The notes: generated from the sequence alone by a model not told the origin. DNA of 64,000 bases from UBA4971 sp900019985 (GCA_050949175.1 JBMNFG010000010.1:62001-126000); one strand, 5' to 3'. Counted from the stretch's first letter, positions 9,228 through 17,365 are shown. Made by a program: numbers and translations.

Positions 9228-9764
9228 TTATCTGACTCTCAGACTATCATAGCTCGGAATATTGTGGAACCATTTGGCTACAAAAGGCGAAACAAGGCCT
9301 ATCAGGATATCCTCAGTTCTAGCCGTAACTTCAGCAGCCAACCTTGAAATCTTCTCTGATGTTGTCGGCTGAGAGGCATCGGCCAAAACAGGACGGTTCG
9401 TTGTAGACGCCACCATAATGAACTCGGTTCTCTCGGGTTTCATCATTCCCAAAGACGCGATTGCTTCTTTCTCAATCCTGGCAAGAGAACTTAGCTGCGC
9501 TATGGATAATTGGAGCCTGTCATATTCCGTCTGAGTGGCCATAAGTACCTTCTCGAGCGCGTGCAACTTGTAACCGGTATTGATTACATGAGATCTCAGT
9601 GCCAGATTACCAATGAGGAGTCCGGTAACGAGCAGAGCTACAACCATTCGTTTCCCGAGGCCTGCACGTTTCCTTGATTTCCTTTCACCCTCATTCGGCT
9701 TCACCGCAGCCCGCTTTGTGGTTCCATTTGATTTTGCTACTGACCTCGCTGCCGCCGGTACCAT
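9228..9764 (-). CDS. ftsL: FtsL-like septum protein
   Basis: Small bitopic division protein: a basic cytoplasmic N-terminus rich in K and R, one membrane helix (MVVALLVTGLLIGNLAL) and a short extracytoplasmic heptad-like segment before the conserved ARIEKEAIASLGMMKP region, which resembles the FtsL/DivIC family. FtsL links FtsW/PBP to the other divisome proteins. ATG at 9764 is chosen because GGAGGG lies 7 bases upstream; a longer reading from 9818 would overlap rsmH. Sequence similarity in this family is low, so the call leans on the position between rsmH and the PBP gene. Confidence 0.82.
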   Translation of the reverse strand: MVPAAARSVAKSNGTTKRAAVKPNEGERKSRKRAGLGKRMVVALLVTGLLIGNLALRSHVINTGYKLHALEKVLMATQTEYDRLQLSIAQLSSLARIEKEAIASLGMMKPERTEFIMVASTTNRPVLADASQPTTSEKISRLAAEVTARTEDILIGLVSPFVAKWFHNIPSYDSLRVR

Positions 9765-9786
9765 CTGTATTCCCTCCCCCATCCCC

Positions 9787-10713
9787 TTAGAACTTCTCCG
9801 CTGCTCGTAGCTTTGCACTCCGGGACCTGGGATTTGAGATAACCTCTTCCTTGCTGGGGATTATAGGCTTCTTTGTCAGAATTCGAAGACAGCCTTGGTT
9901 TCTCGACCCGGACATTTTGCGAAATACAGTCTTGACGATTCTGTCCTCCAACGAGTGGTAAGATATAACCACCAGTCTTCCACCTGGGGCCAGGATTCTT
10001 ACAGCCTGGCCCAGCCCACTTCTTAGCTCATCCAATTCACGGTTTACTGCGATTCGAAGAGCTTGAAACGTTCTCCGTGCAGGATGCGGTCCTGATCTCC
10101 TGGCACTTGCCGGGATTGCCGCTTTAATCACCTCAACGAGTTCACCTGTGGTCAGTATCGGTGCTGTATCTCGGCGTTTTACTATGAATTCTGCTATGCG
10201 TGATGCCCAGCGTTCTTCACCGTAGTCTTTGAGAATGTCTCTAAGCTCCTCAAAAGGCAAATTGTTTACAAGGTCGCTTGCGGACACCCCTTTTCCTTGC
10301 TGCATTCGCATGTCAAGGGGGCCGTTTTCCGTATATGAGAAGCCTCGGAGAGGTTCGTCCAATTGGTAACTTGAGACTCCGAGATCAAACAAGATCCCGT
10401 CAACCTGCTCAATGTCGAGACTTCTTACGATTTCCTCTAACTCACTGAAGCTTCCATTAACGAAGATTAGTGAATCACTGCAGTGTTTCAGTTCTCTCTT
10501 TGCTGCTGCAATTGCATCTTCGTCCCTGTCTATCCCTACAATTGTGCCTCCGGTGCCCATACGTTCCACTAGACCCAAGGTGTGTCCACCGCTTCCCAAT
10601 GTGCAGTCGACGTAGGTTCCGCCCGGCTTAGGATTCATAAGCCAGATCACCTCGTCGAGCATAACCGGAGTATGATATCTTCCGTTTTTGCTTTCTGTCA
10701 TTTCAGTCATCAA
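9787..10713 (-). CDS. rsmH: 16S rRNA (cytosine-1402-N4)-methyltransferase RsmH
   Basis: Methylates C1402 of 16S rRNA with S-adenosylmethionine. The protein of 308 residues begins with YHTPVMLDEVI and the SAM-binding DCTLGSGGHT, then has ILFDLGVSSYQLDEPLRGFS and the FQALRIAVNRELDEL and VVISYHSLEDRIVK motifs, all standard for the MraW family. The first three in-frame ATGs (residues 1, 2 and 5) are all possible starts. Second gene of the dcw cluster, 17 bases after mraZ, as in most bacteria. Confidence 0.97.
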   Translation of the reverse strand: MMTEMTESKNGRYHTPVMLDEVIWLMNPKPGGTYVDCTLGSGGHTLGLVERMGTGGTIVGIDRDEDAIAAAKRELKHCSDSLIFVNGSFSELEEIVRSLDIEQVDGILFDLGVSSYQLDEPLRGFSYTENGPLDMRMQQGKGVSASDLVNNLPFEELRDILKDYGEERWASRIAEFIVKRRDTAPILTTGELVEVIKAAIPASARRSGPHPARRTFQALRIAVNRELDELRSGLGQAVRILAPGGRLVVISYHSLEDRIVKTVFRKMSGSRNQGCLRILTKKPIIPSKEEVISNPRSRSAKLRAAEKF

Positions 10714-10730
10714 TCTGTTCTCGAGGCTTC

Positions 10731-11174
10731 CTAACCCACACTGTCAATGCTGCCGTTAGCCAGTTTTTCAGCTATCTCCTCATAGGATTCCTCGGCTTCG
10801 CTTCTATAACCCGTCCAGACTTCCAGGCTCCATACTTCAATCCTGTTCATGACGCCTATGACTACCACGTCTTTCTTGAGTCCGGCGTATTCTCTGAGGT
10901 AAGCCGGGATGTTGATTCGTCCCTGCTTATCCAATTCACACTCACATGCTCCTGAGAAGAACAGCCTACTGTATGCTCTGGCATCGCGCATTGTAAGGGG
11001 GAGTCGTGCGAATTCCGCGAGTTGTCTGTCCCATTCACTTTTCGGGAAGATAAACAGACATTTGTCCAATCCTCTGGTGGCAAAGAAACTCCCTTCCAGC
11101 CCGCTTCTGAACTTTGCAGGGATCGCCAGTCTACCCTTATCGTCAATACTGTGTTCATAAGTTCCTATGAACAT
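10731..11174 (-). CDS. mraZ: Transcriptional regulator MraZ
   Basis: DNA-binding regulator of the dcw cluster; 147 residues with two tandem SpoVT/AbrB-like MraZ domains. The N-terminus MFIGTYEHSIDDKGRLAIPA is the family start, and the second half repeats the pattern at CELDKQGRINIPAYLREYA. The ATG at 11174 is chosen for this reason and because GGAG precedes it by 6 bases; the 43 extra upstream codons in frame are outside the family. The operator-like repeats at 11190-11216 lie just upstream, so autoregulation is likely. Confidence 0.97.
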   Translation of the reverse strand: MFIGTYEHSIDDKGRLAIPAKFRSGLEGSFFATRGLDKCLFIFPKSEWDRQLAEFARLPLTMRDARAYSRLFFSGACECELDKQGRINIPAYLREYAGLKKDVVVIGVMNRIEVWSLEVWTGYRSEAEESYEEIAEKLANGSIDSVG

Positions 11175-11189
11175 CGGCGTCTCCAAATT

Positions 11190-11216
11190 CACCACTTCTC
11201 CCCACTTTGCCCCACA
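11190..11216 (-). promoter_or_regulatory. MraZ operator: three direct repeats spaced 10 bp
   Basis: On the minus strand GTGGGG occurs at 11215-11210 and again at 11205-11200, followed by GTGGTG at 11195-11190. The exact 10-base period places the boxes on one face of the helix. Known MraZ proteins bind arrays of TGGG-N5 repeats upstream of their own gene, and this array ends 15 bases before the mraZ ATG. I did not find a convincing -35/-10 pair further upstream. Confidence 0.8.
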
Positions 11217-11277
11217 TTGGCAACAATTCTCTTCTATACTTATGCAAAAACTCCTTCTTGTGCATGGAAAAATTTTT

Positions 11278-11319
11278 CGACAAAATAAACACAGCCCCGG
11301 CAAGGTAATGCCAGGGCTG
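11278..11319 (-). terminator. Intrinsic terminator after the acetyltransferase gene
   Basis: CAGCCC (11292-11297) pairs with GGGCTG (11314-11319), with an inner GGCA/TGCC pair, and on the minus strand the stem is followed by a T-rich run (GTTTATTTTG). It separates the gene at 11361-11837 from mraZ, so mraZ must have its own promoter in the roughly 75 bases between this hairpin and the MraZ operator. Confidence 0.75.
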
Positions 11320-11360
11320 CTTTCCCTCGTTATTCACTTGTTATGTGCAGTTCCTATGTA

Positions 11361-11837
11361 CTACGAAGTCCGGTTTCCACGAGTCTCCCTTTGTTGCATG
11401 TCTCGTTCAATGGCCATGAGAAAGAGTCTCTTGGGACTCCCTTCGTGAGAAATCCTTCTTGCCATTACCCAATTCTTGCGGAAACCGCATTTCTCGAAAC
11501 ACTTTACCGCCCGTAAGTTGTCTGCCAGCACTCTAAGGTAAATCCGATCCAGCCTGGTGGTGGAAAACACGTAATCCAGCAGGGATGAAATGGCATCATA
11601 CCCGTAACCTTTGCCGATATACTCCGGGTGCCCTATCCTAACCACCAGTTCGGCTTCTTTCCTGCGCCAGTTGATTTCTACAAGGCCGATATCTCCAATA
11701 AGTACATTGTCATCTGCCTCTATGGCGAACATCCTTGTAGTGCGAGCATTTACTTGAGACAGATACTCATCTTGACATATGTCCGTTACATCGGCGATAT
11801 CCAGCGGACGAAGCAAAGTCTTTTTGCCTTTAATCAC
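11361..11837 (-). CDS. GNAT-family N-acetyltransferase (RimJ/RimL-like)
   Basis: A 158-residue GCN5-related acetyltransferase, predicted to use acetyl-CoA; substrate unknown. Visible features are the N-terminal KKTLLRPLDIADV, the beta strand DIGLVEINWRRKEAELVVRI, the acetyl-CoA-binding loop GKGYGYDAISSLLDYVF, and LRVLADNLRAVKCFEKCGF, which is typical of RimJ/RimL and spermidine acetyltransferase-like members. The start is GTG at 11837 with AGAGGTG upstream. The segment between the N-terminal strand and the first core strand is shorter than usual for RimJ-type enzymes. It stands alone between spoVS and mraZ and ends in its own terminator. Confidence 0.85.
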   Translation of the reverse strand: MIKGKKTLLRPLDIADVTDICQDEYLSQVNARTTRMFAIEADDNVLIGDIGLVEINWRRKEAELVVRIGHPEYIGKGYGYDAISSLLDYVFSTTRLDRIYLRVLADNLRAVKCFEKCGFRKNWVMARRISHEGSPKRLFLMAIERDMQQRETRGNRTS

Positions 11838-11968
11838 CTGGGTGACACCTCTTTTTCCGGTTCACCCTCCCACTTGTCACAAAAAGACTTCTTCCTCAAT
11901 GACCATGATACCTTTAAGAATTTTTATCCGATTTCGCCATCCATGGCCATGTACTGTTCGTTACGGCC

Positions 11969-12229
11969 TTACCTAGGTTGTACGATCAGCTTGATCGCAG
12001 TTCTTTCTTCCCCGTCAATCTCTACATCAGTAAATGCAGGGACCATCACCAGGTCTATACCGCTTGGCGCCACAAAACCTCTGGCAATGGCAACAGCCTT
12101 AACAGCTTGATTCAGCGCGGCGGCACCTACTGCCTGGACTTCGGCACCTCCCCGTTCCCTAACAACTCCTGCCAACGCACCTGCCACAGAATTGGGATTT
12201 GACTTAGCGGACACTTTGAGGACTTCCAT
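11969..12229 (-). CDS. spoVS: Stage V sporulation protein S (SpoVS)
   Basis: An 86-residue Alba-fold-like protein required for coat assembly and normal sporulation timing in Bacillus. The whole sequence follows the family pattern, including KVSAKSNPNSVAGALAGV, VGAAALNQAVKAVAIARG and the C-terminal DGEERTAIKLIV. The ATG at 12229 has AAGGAGG upstream. SpoVS is also found in some non-spore-formers, so alone it does not prove sporulation, but dpaA and dpaB are present in the same window. It follows ymdB, as in Bacillus and Clostridia. Confidence 0.97.
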   Translation of the reverse strand: MEVLKVSAKSNPNSVAGALAGVVRERGGAEVQAVGAAALNQAVKAVAIARGFVAPSGIDLVMVPAFTDVEIDGEERTAIKLIVQPR

Positions 12230-12291
12230 ATTAAATTCCTCCTTGTATGGCCTGGAACACCGGTTATGGATGAAGTATTACATATTAAGGT

Positions 12292-12320
12292 ATTATATTC
12301 CTGCTACTTTTTCATGTACA
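12292..12320 (-). promoter_or_regulatory. Candidate sigma-A type promoter for spoVS
   Basis: On the minus strand TGTACA (12320-12315) and TATAAT (12297-12292) are separated by 17 bases. The -10 hexamer is perfect and the -35 hexamer matches four of six positions. An overlapping AGGAATA resembles the sigma-H -35 element, which drives spoVS in B. subtilis, but I see no good GAAT element at the right distance. Confidence 0.55.
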
Positions 12321-12384
12321 TTTAAAAAAAGCTGATGGGAAATGTATGACCGGATGCGGTAAACAAGAAGCAAGGAGATGGATG

Positions 12385-13170
12385 TCAGTCAAGAGCAGCT
12401 TCTCTAATCCTCAGGATTGCTTTAGTCTTGCCGGTGCAATCATCAACAGTAACCACTGCACCGCACAATTCAGCCGGCCCTGACGCAATAAGAAACCGCT
12501 TAGGCAGCCCTGTGAGGAAGCGGTCTATTATGATGTCAGTCTTGACTCCGAGAACCGAGTTTATCGGGCCTGTCATGCCTAAGTCAGATATGTAGCCTGT
12601 GCCTTCGGGGAGAATTCTTTCATCTGCAGTCTGCACGTGGGTATGGGTCCCAACAACGCATGCAACCCGGCCGTCTAGAAACCAACCCAAAGCGATCTTC
12701 TCAGAAGTGGCTTCAGCATGGAAATCAACGACGATCAAGTCACATTTATCTGAGAGCTCAGTTACAATGCTGTCAGCGACTCTGAACGGACAGTCAAGAG
12801 GAGACATGAATACTCGGCCTATCAGGTTCACGACACCGAGTCTGATTCCATTCTCAAGGGCTACGACGGTAGAGCCTTTACCCGGAGCTCCAGGCGGATA
12901 ATTAGCAGGACGCAGGACGTTTGGGGCATCCTCGAGAAATCGGTAGAATTCTTTCTTCTGCCATACATGGTTGCCTGTTGTCAGGACCGTGATTCCTAAG
13001 TCAAACAGCTCTTCAGCAGTCTCCTGAGTCAGGCCAACGCCTCCTGCCGCGTTTTCCCCATTCGCTATTATGGCACAAGGATCGTAAGTCTCGATGAGTT
13101 CGGGCAATACTGTCTTCACTGCACGGCGCCCGGGCCTGCCGACAATATCGCCTATGAAGATAAGATTCAA
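12385..13170 (-). CDS. ymdB: YmdB-family metallophosphoesterase
   Basis: Calcineurin-like phosphoesterase of 261 residues. Members hydrolyse 2',3'-cyclic nucleotides and influence biofilm and late-stage decisions in Bacillus. The metal-binding motifs are visible in order: GDIVGRPGRRAV (D), NGENAAGG (N and E), TTGNHVW (NH), FHAEATSEK (H) and GTHTHVQTADERIL (HxH). The start is TTG at 13170, fixed by AAGGAGG 7 bases upstream; in-frame codons further upstream belong to the overlap with the preceding gene. It follows the unknown gene at 13172-13747 by a single base, so the two are likely cotranscribed with rny. Confidence 0.95.
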   Translation of the reverse strand: MNLIFIGDIVGRPGRRAVKTVLPELIETYDPCAIIANGENAAGGVGLTQETAEELFDLGITVLTTGNHVWQKKEFYRFLEDAPNVLRPANYPPGAPGKGSTVVALENGIRLGVVNLIGRVFMSPLDCPFRVADSIVTELSDKCDLIVVDFHAEATSEKIALGWFLDGRVACVVGTHTHVQTADERILPEGTGYISDLGMTGPINSVLGVKTDIIIDRFLTGLPKRFLIASGPAELCGAVVTVDDCTGKTKAILRIREAALD

Positions 13171-13171
13171 C

Positions 13172-13747
13172 CTATGTCCTCCTTGAGTTGCGGGATTTTG
13201 TTCGCTCAGTCTGCTTGTTAAAGACAAGAACACGTCCTTCTTCACGAAAGCCTATTAGCTTTCTTTGCTGCACAGACTCTCTCAAATCATCTAACATAGT
13301 TGCGATCATCTCGTCCTGATATACCAGTTCTTCTTCGAATTCGCCTTCTTCACCGGCCCCTTCGGTTATCAGATCAGGACCCAGTGCAGCTCTGGCAAGT
13401 TCAATTATAAGAGAGATTTCCTCTTGGGTCAGGGTGGCAACATCCCGGGATATTTCTACAATAGATACACTGTCAAAATCCAATCGATCTGCTTTGACCT
13501 GGGGAACACCTCTGTGAACCAGAGAGGAGTAGACTTCCACACTCTCATTGAGCTTGTAGCAGAAGTCGTTCCACTTTTCGCTGGATACGGGAGATGATGT
13601 CATAAATGTAAACTTAAGAATCTTCCCCTCCGGATCAAAATTTACAGTCGCTATCTCAGGATAGCGAACCAGGATGGAGATGAGAAGACTTACGCTGTTT
13701 GCAGTGCTTTCAGATATAGCTTCTAATTGAGCATCAGTGTTTTCCAT
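13172..13747 (-). CDS. Conserved-looking protein of unknown function between rny and ymdB
   Basis: 191 residues, acidic, no signal peptide or membrane segment. I do not recognise the family. The N-terminal half (about residues 1-75) looks like an alpha/beta domain with a strand pattern around PEIATVNFDPEGKILKFTFM; the middle has SIVEISRDVATLTQEEISLIIELARAAL; the C-terminal part contains an acidic linker GEEGEFEEEL, then a basic tail ending TERTKSRNSRRT. ATG at 13747 is preferred over GTG at 13756 because AGGAGGGG lies 8 bases before it. Its tight placement (1 base before ymdB, 135 bases after rny) suggests a role tied to RNA turnover or YmdB signalling, but that is inference. Confidence 0.8.
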   Translation of the reverse strand: MENTDAQLEAISESTANSVSLLISILVRYPEIATVNFDPEGKILKFTFMTSSPVSSEKWNDFCYKLNESVEVYSSLVHRGVPQVKADRLDFDSVSIVEISRDVATLTQEEISLIIELARAALGPDLITEGAGEEGEFEEELVYQDEMIATMLDDLRESVQQRKLIGFREEGRVLVFNKQTERTKSRNSRRT

Positions 13748-13841
13748 AATGACCACCCCTCCTTACCCTGTGTCCTCCCAGCTTAACCAAGAGTTCGTTA
13801 TTAAGGCAAAAACTCCTGCTAAGACAGGCCTTCTAAATCTG

Positions 13842-13868
13842 TCTGGGGCGAGAGATCCTCGCCCCAGA
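13842..13868 (-). other. Strong GC-rich hairpin just after rny
   Basis: A perfect 11-bp stem, TCTGGGGCGAG paired with CTCGCCCCAGA, encloses a 5-base loop 15 bases beyond the rny stop codon. No T-run follows on the minus strand, so it may be a partial terminator or a processing/stability hairpin separating rny from the downstream pair of genes. Confidence 0.5.
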
Positions 13869-13882
13869 TCCCCGATAGCATT

Positions 13883-15400
13883 TTACTTCGCGTAATCCAC
13901 TACTCGAGTTTCCCTGATTACAGTCACCCTAATATGTCCAGGGTAATCCAGTTCTTTTTCGATCTTCGAAGCGATCTCCCTGGAAAGCCGAACAGCAGTT
14001 AAGTCATCGATCTTATCAGGTTTTACCATTATTCTGATCTCTCGGCCTGCCTGGATCGCAAAAGACTTTTCTACTCCCTCAAAGGAATTCGCGACTTCTT
14101 CAAGCTTAGCAAGGCGCTTCATGTATGCTTCCAACGTCTCACGCCTGGCTCCCGGACGCGCTGCTGACACTGCGTCTGCGGCTTGGACAAGGACTGCTTC
14201 GATCGTATAAGGATCTTCATCCCCGTGGTGGGCTGCAATTGCGTGTATTACCTCAGGAGACTCCTTATACTTTCGTGCAAGGTCTACGCCTATCTGAACG
14301 TGCGGCCCTTCAACCTCATGATCTACGGCTTTACCGATGTCATGAAGAAGGCCTGCCCGTTTCGCTACCATCACATTGGCGCCCAGTTCGGCTGCCATGC
14401 CTGCTGCAAGGTGAGCCACTTCAATAGAGTGTCTCAGCACGTTCTGTCCAAAACTGGTTCTGAATCGCAATTTCCCAAGCAGGCGAATGAGATCCGGATG
14501 AAGGCCGTGAACTCCTACTTCAATAGCAGCGCCTTCCCCTTCTTCTTTAATTATGCTATCAACTTCTTTTTGTGCTTTCTCCACCATCTCTTCGATTCTC
14601 GCAGGGTGGATTCGCCCGTCATTTATCAGTTTCTCTAAAGCGATTTTAGCTACCTCACGTCTGACCGGGTCAAACGCTGACAAGATCACTGCCTCCGGAG
14701 TATCATCAATGATAAGGTCAACTCCGGTGAGGGTTTCAATGGTTCGTATGTTTCTCCCTTCCCTGCCGATTATTCGTCCTTTCATCTCGTCATTGGGAAG
14801 GGTTACCACAGATACACTTATTTCAGCAACATGATCAGCTGCATAACGCTGGATCGCAGTTGCAATAATCTCTCTTGCTTTTCGATCCGCTTCTTCCTTC
14901 GTTCTTGCTTCGATATCACGTATCATTATTGCAGCTTCATGACGGATTTCTTCTTCTATGTTCTTAAGGAGAAGTTCTCTGGCTTCATCTGATGATAAAC
15001 CTGACAAGCGTTCAAGCTCAGCCCTTTGCTGTTCATATACATGTTCAAGGTCTTTCTTGAGGCCATCAAGCTCTCTTTCTTTTCTGTTAATTGCTTCCTC
15101 TCTGCGTTCAAGAGCCTCTGCTTTTCGATCAAGGCTTTCTTCTTTTTGAAAAAGCCTTCTCTCACTTCTTTGAAGCTCCCCTCGTCGTGCACGGCTTTCT
15201 TGCTCGATTTCGGTACGAAGGCGGTGTGCTTCTTCCTTGGCTTCCAGGAGAATCTCGCGCCTGGCTGCTTCAGCCTCTTTTTCAGCTTCTTCAACGATTT
15301 TCCTGGCAGCCTGTTCTGCAGAACCGATCTTCGCTTCAGCAAGAATCCGCCTGACAAAATATCCAATAGCGAAGCCGGCTACGACGGCAGCTATTGTCAT
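13883..15400 (-). CDS. rny: Ribonuclease Y
   Basis: Membrane-anchored endoribonuclease that starts mRNA decay. The 505 residues show an N-terminal hydrophobic anchor (AAVVAGFAIGYFV), a long charged coiled coil (about 25-180), a KH RNA-binding domain with IIGREGRNIRTIE, and an HD domain with LLHDIGKAVDHEVEGPH, ending in the conserved DYPGHIRVTVIRE. The first in-frame ATG is at 15400, yet the strong AAGGAGG is at 15429-15435, 28 bases upstream. Codons between (reading IAASIL) would lengthen the anchor; an ATC at 15418 is the only start-like codon at proper spacing. The true N-terminus is therefore unsure. Confidence 0.96.
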   Translation of the reverse strand: MTIAAVVAGFAIGYFVRRILAEAKIGSAEQAARKIVEEAEKEAEAARREILLEAKEEAHRLRTEIEQESRARRGELQRSERRLFQKEESLDRKAEALERREEAINRKERELDGLKKDLEHVYEQQRAELERLSGLSSDEARELLLKNIEEEIRHEAAIMIRDIEARTKEEADRKAREIIATAIQRYAADHVAEISVSVVTLPNDEMKGRIIGREGRNIRTIETLTGVDLIIDDTPEAVILSAFDPVRREVAKIALEKLINDGRIHPARIEEMVEKAQKEVDSIIKEEGEGAAIEVGVHGLHPDLIRLLGKLRFRTSFGQNVLRHSIEVAHLAAGMAAELGANVMVAKRAGLLHDIGKAVDHEVEGPHVQIGVDLARKYKESPEVIHAIAAHHGDEDPYTIEAVLVQAADAVSAARPGARRETLEAYMKRLAKLEEVANSFEGVEKSFAIQAGREIRIMVKPDKIDDLTAVRLSREIASKIEKELDYPGHIRVTVIRETRVVDYAK

Positions 15401-15447
15401 TAGTATACTTGCAGCGATATTGTATACACCTCCTTTTCATAAATAAT

Positions 15448-15465
15448 GCCGAGCGCGAACTCGGC
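15448..15465 (-). other. Hairpin in the leader of rny
   Basis: GCCGAG and CTCGGC form a 6-bp stem around a 6-base loop, 12 bases upstream of the rny ribosome-binding site. A second stem (GCCGGAG with CTCCGGC, about 15511-15532) lies farther upstream in the same 199-base gap between recX and rny. They could end recX transcription or shape the rny leader; T-runs are poor. Confidence 0.4.
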
Positions 15466-15599
15466 CACTAGATAAAAGACTCAAGTTATAGTCAGTTGGT
15501 CTAGTGCCGGAGCCTTCTATCTCCGGCGGGAACCGGAATTCATCGCTATTGTACCTTTTCGCCGGAAAAGTGTCAAGGTAGACCCCTTGATGCCCCTAC

Positions 15600-16064
15600 C
15601 TACTTCAACACTTTACTGAGTGTGTCCATGATGACATTAGGAGTAAATCCGCGTCTCGCCAGGTACCCGTACAACCTCCTTTTGCTTTTGTCCTTTTCAT
15701 CTGTACAGTTACGTGCAATCCACCGGGTTGCAAGGTCAAAGGCATTGGCTTCTTCTTTGCCTTCCGGAAAAACGCTCCTTGTAGCGGTTTCAGCCAAGTC
15801 TTTCGGTATGCCGCGTTTCTTGAGTTCAAGAAGAATGCGGCCCGGCCCCAGTTTGTCGTAAGTTGCCCTCACCTTGGCAAAATGCATAGCGTATCTGGTG
15901 TCATCCACATAACCTAGCTGTTGCATTTCCGTTATGACACAGGTTATGACTTCTTCATTAAACCCCTTTTTCCGCAGTTTTTCTTTAAGCTCTGCCTCAG
16001 TACGATCCCTTATTGCAAGGAGGCGAAGGACGTATTGCCTTCCGTGTTTTCTAGTCTTCTCCAT
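15600..16064 (-). CDS. recX: Regulatory protein RecX
   Basis: Small modulator of RecA filaments, 154 residues, built of three-helix repeats. Recognisable parts are the N-terminal YVLRLLAIRDRTEAELKEKL, the central LGYVDDTRYAMHFAKVRAT and KLGPGRILLELKKRGI, and a C-terminal repeat KSKRRLYGYLARRGFT. It lies downstream of recA, as in many bacteria, but a strong terminator at 16171-16200 separates the two, so recX would be expressed by read-through or from its own promoter. Confidence 0.94.
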   Translation of the reverse strand: MEKTRKHGRQYVLRLLAIRDRTEAELKEKLRKKGFNEEVITCVITEMQQLGYVDDTRYAMHFAKVRATYDKLGPGRILLELKKRGIPKDLAETATRSVFPEGKEEANAFDLATRWIARNCTDEKDKSKRRLYGYLARRGFTPNVIMDTLSKVLK

Positions 16065-16170
16065 GTTTCCCTACACTATCCATTAGCCCTGTCTTATAAG
16101 TGTCACCTCTGATATCATACATTTTCTCGTTTGGCAAAGAAAGTCCTCTCTTTCGCATGCACTCCGCAAA

Positions 16171-16200
16171 ATAAAAAGGAAGGATAGAACCTATCCTTCC
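16171..16200 (-). terminator. Intrinsic terminator of recA
   Basis: A perfect 10-bp stem, GGAAGGATAG (16178-16187) with CTATCCTTCC (16191-16200), is followed on the minus strand by TTTTTAT. It lies 52 bases beyond the recA stop codon. Confidence 0.9.
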
Positions 16201-16252
16201 TAAGCCTTGAGCACCGAAACAATATTATTATGCTTGCAGAAGCAACCTGAAT

Positions 16253-17287
16253 CTATTGAGGTTGGTCACCTTTCGCATCTTGCTGCACTTTAAGGGGTTT
16301 CAGGCCCGATATTTCACGAATCTTGCTTTCGATTTCCCATGAAATATCCTGATTCTCTTTTAAGAAGTTCCTTGCGTTTTCCCTGCCCTGGCCGAGTCTG
16401 ATATCGCCGTATGAATACCATGTGCCGCTTCTTGTTATGATGTTGGTTGCTTCTCCCAGGTCAAGTATGGTTCCTTCGCGGGAAATGCCTTGTCCGTAAA
16501 GAATGTCGAATTCTGCGTCACGGAACGGTGGGGCGACTTTGTTCTTTACAACTCTTGCCCTTGTACGGCTGCCTATTATCTGTTGACCTTGTTTGAGCGA
16601 CTCTACTCTCCTTACCTCCAGACGTACAGTGGCATAGAACTTCAAGGCTCTGCCGCCCGGAGTGACCTCAGGGTTTCCAAACATTACACCGACTTTTTCA
16701 CGTATCTGGTTAATAAATATTGCGCATGTCCGTGACTTGCCTATAACTGCAGTCAGTTTGCGAAGGGCTTGCGACATAAGCCTGGCTTGCAGCCCGACAT
16801 GAGAATCTCCCATTTCGCCTTCAATCTCGACCCTTGGGGTCAATGCTGCCACAGAGTCTATGACTAGTACGTCTATGGCGCCGCTTCTTACGAGAGCTTC
16901 AGCTATTTCCAGAGCCTGTTCTCCTGTATCAGGCTGTGAGATGAGAAGGTTATCCGTGTCAACACCTAACCGGGATGCGTAGACCGGATCCAGAGCGTGC
17001 TCTGCATCGATAAATGCTGCAATGCCACCCATTTTCTGTGTTTCAGCGATTATATGAAGAGCCACTGTTGTTTTGCCTGATGACTCGGGGCCGTAAATCT
17101 CAACGACGCGTCCCCGTGGTACGCCCCCCACACCTAATGCAATATCTAAAGACAAGGCTCCCGTAGGAATTGCTTCAATCTCAAAATGAGTGTCCGCATC
17201 ACCCAGCTTCATTATGGAGCCTTTCCCGAATTGCTTTTCTATCTGGGATAACGCCATATCAAGGGCTTTTTTCTTATCTTTGTCCAT
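16253..17287 (-). CDS. recA: Recombinase RecA
   Basis: ATP-dependent strand-exchange protein and SOS co-protease, 344 residues. The N-terminus DKDKKKALDMALSQIEKQFG, Walker A GPESSGKTTV, the SLDIALGVGGVPRGR segment, loop L1/L2 regions (ALRKLTA, and NQIREKVGVMFGNPEVTPGG split over two motifs) and the C-terminal domain are all present. ATG at 17287 follows a GGGAG; the 20 codons upstream in frame lie outside the family and include the leader. A promoter and a LexA-type box lie upstream, and a terminator follows the gene. Confidence 0.98.
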   Translation of the reverse strand: MDKDKKKALDMALSQIEKQFGKGSIMKLGDADTHFEIEAIPTGALSLDIALGVGGVPRGRVVEIYGPESSGKTTVALHIIAETQKMGGIAAFIDAEHALDPVYASRLGVDTDNLLISQPDTGEQALEIAEALVRSGAIDVLVIDSVAALTPRVEIEGEMGDSHVGLQARLMSQALRKLTAVIGKSRTCAIFINQIREKVGVMFGNPEVTPGGRALKFYATVRLEVRRVESLKQGQQIIGSRTRARVVKNKVAPPFRDAEFDILYGQGISREGTILDLGEATNIITRSGTWYSYGDIRLGQGRENARNFLKENQDISWEIESKIREISGLKPLKVQQDAKGDQPQ

Positions 17288-17341
17288 AGGGCTCTCCCTT
17301 CTTCCCGTGCTTGTCCACGGCAATGATGAATCTCTTAACAA

Positions 17342-17353
17342 GAACACCTGTTC
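17342..17353. promoter_or_regulatory. LexA (SOS) box upstream of recA
   Basis: The palindrome GAACACCTGTTC (minus strand GAACAGGTGTTC) matches the Gram-positive LexA consensus GAAC-N4-GTTC exactly. It sits 55 bases before the recA ATG and just downstream of the predicted transcription start, where LexA would block the promoter. Confidence 0.85.
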
Positions 17354-17365
17354 CCTGTTTACCTT

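Noticed and set aside
9765..9818. Longer FtsL start at 9818
   Set aside because: It would overlap rsmH and has no ribosome-binding site, whereas the ATG at 9764 has GGAGGG 7 bases upstream.
11221..11290. Promoter for mraZ (a TATAGA is present on the minus strand)
   Set aside because: No acceptable -35 hexamer occurs at 16-18 bases, so I did not list it as a feature.
12321..12384. Run of seven T on the minus strand after ymdB, considered as a terminator
   Set aside because: No convincing stem precedes the run.
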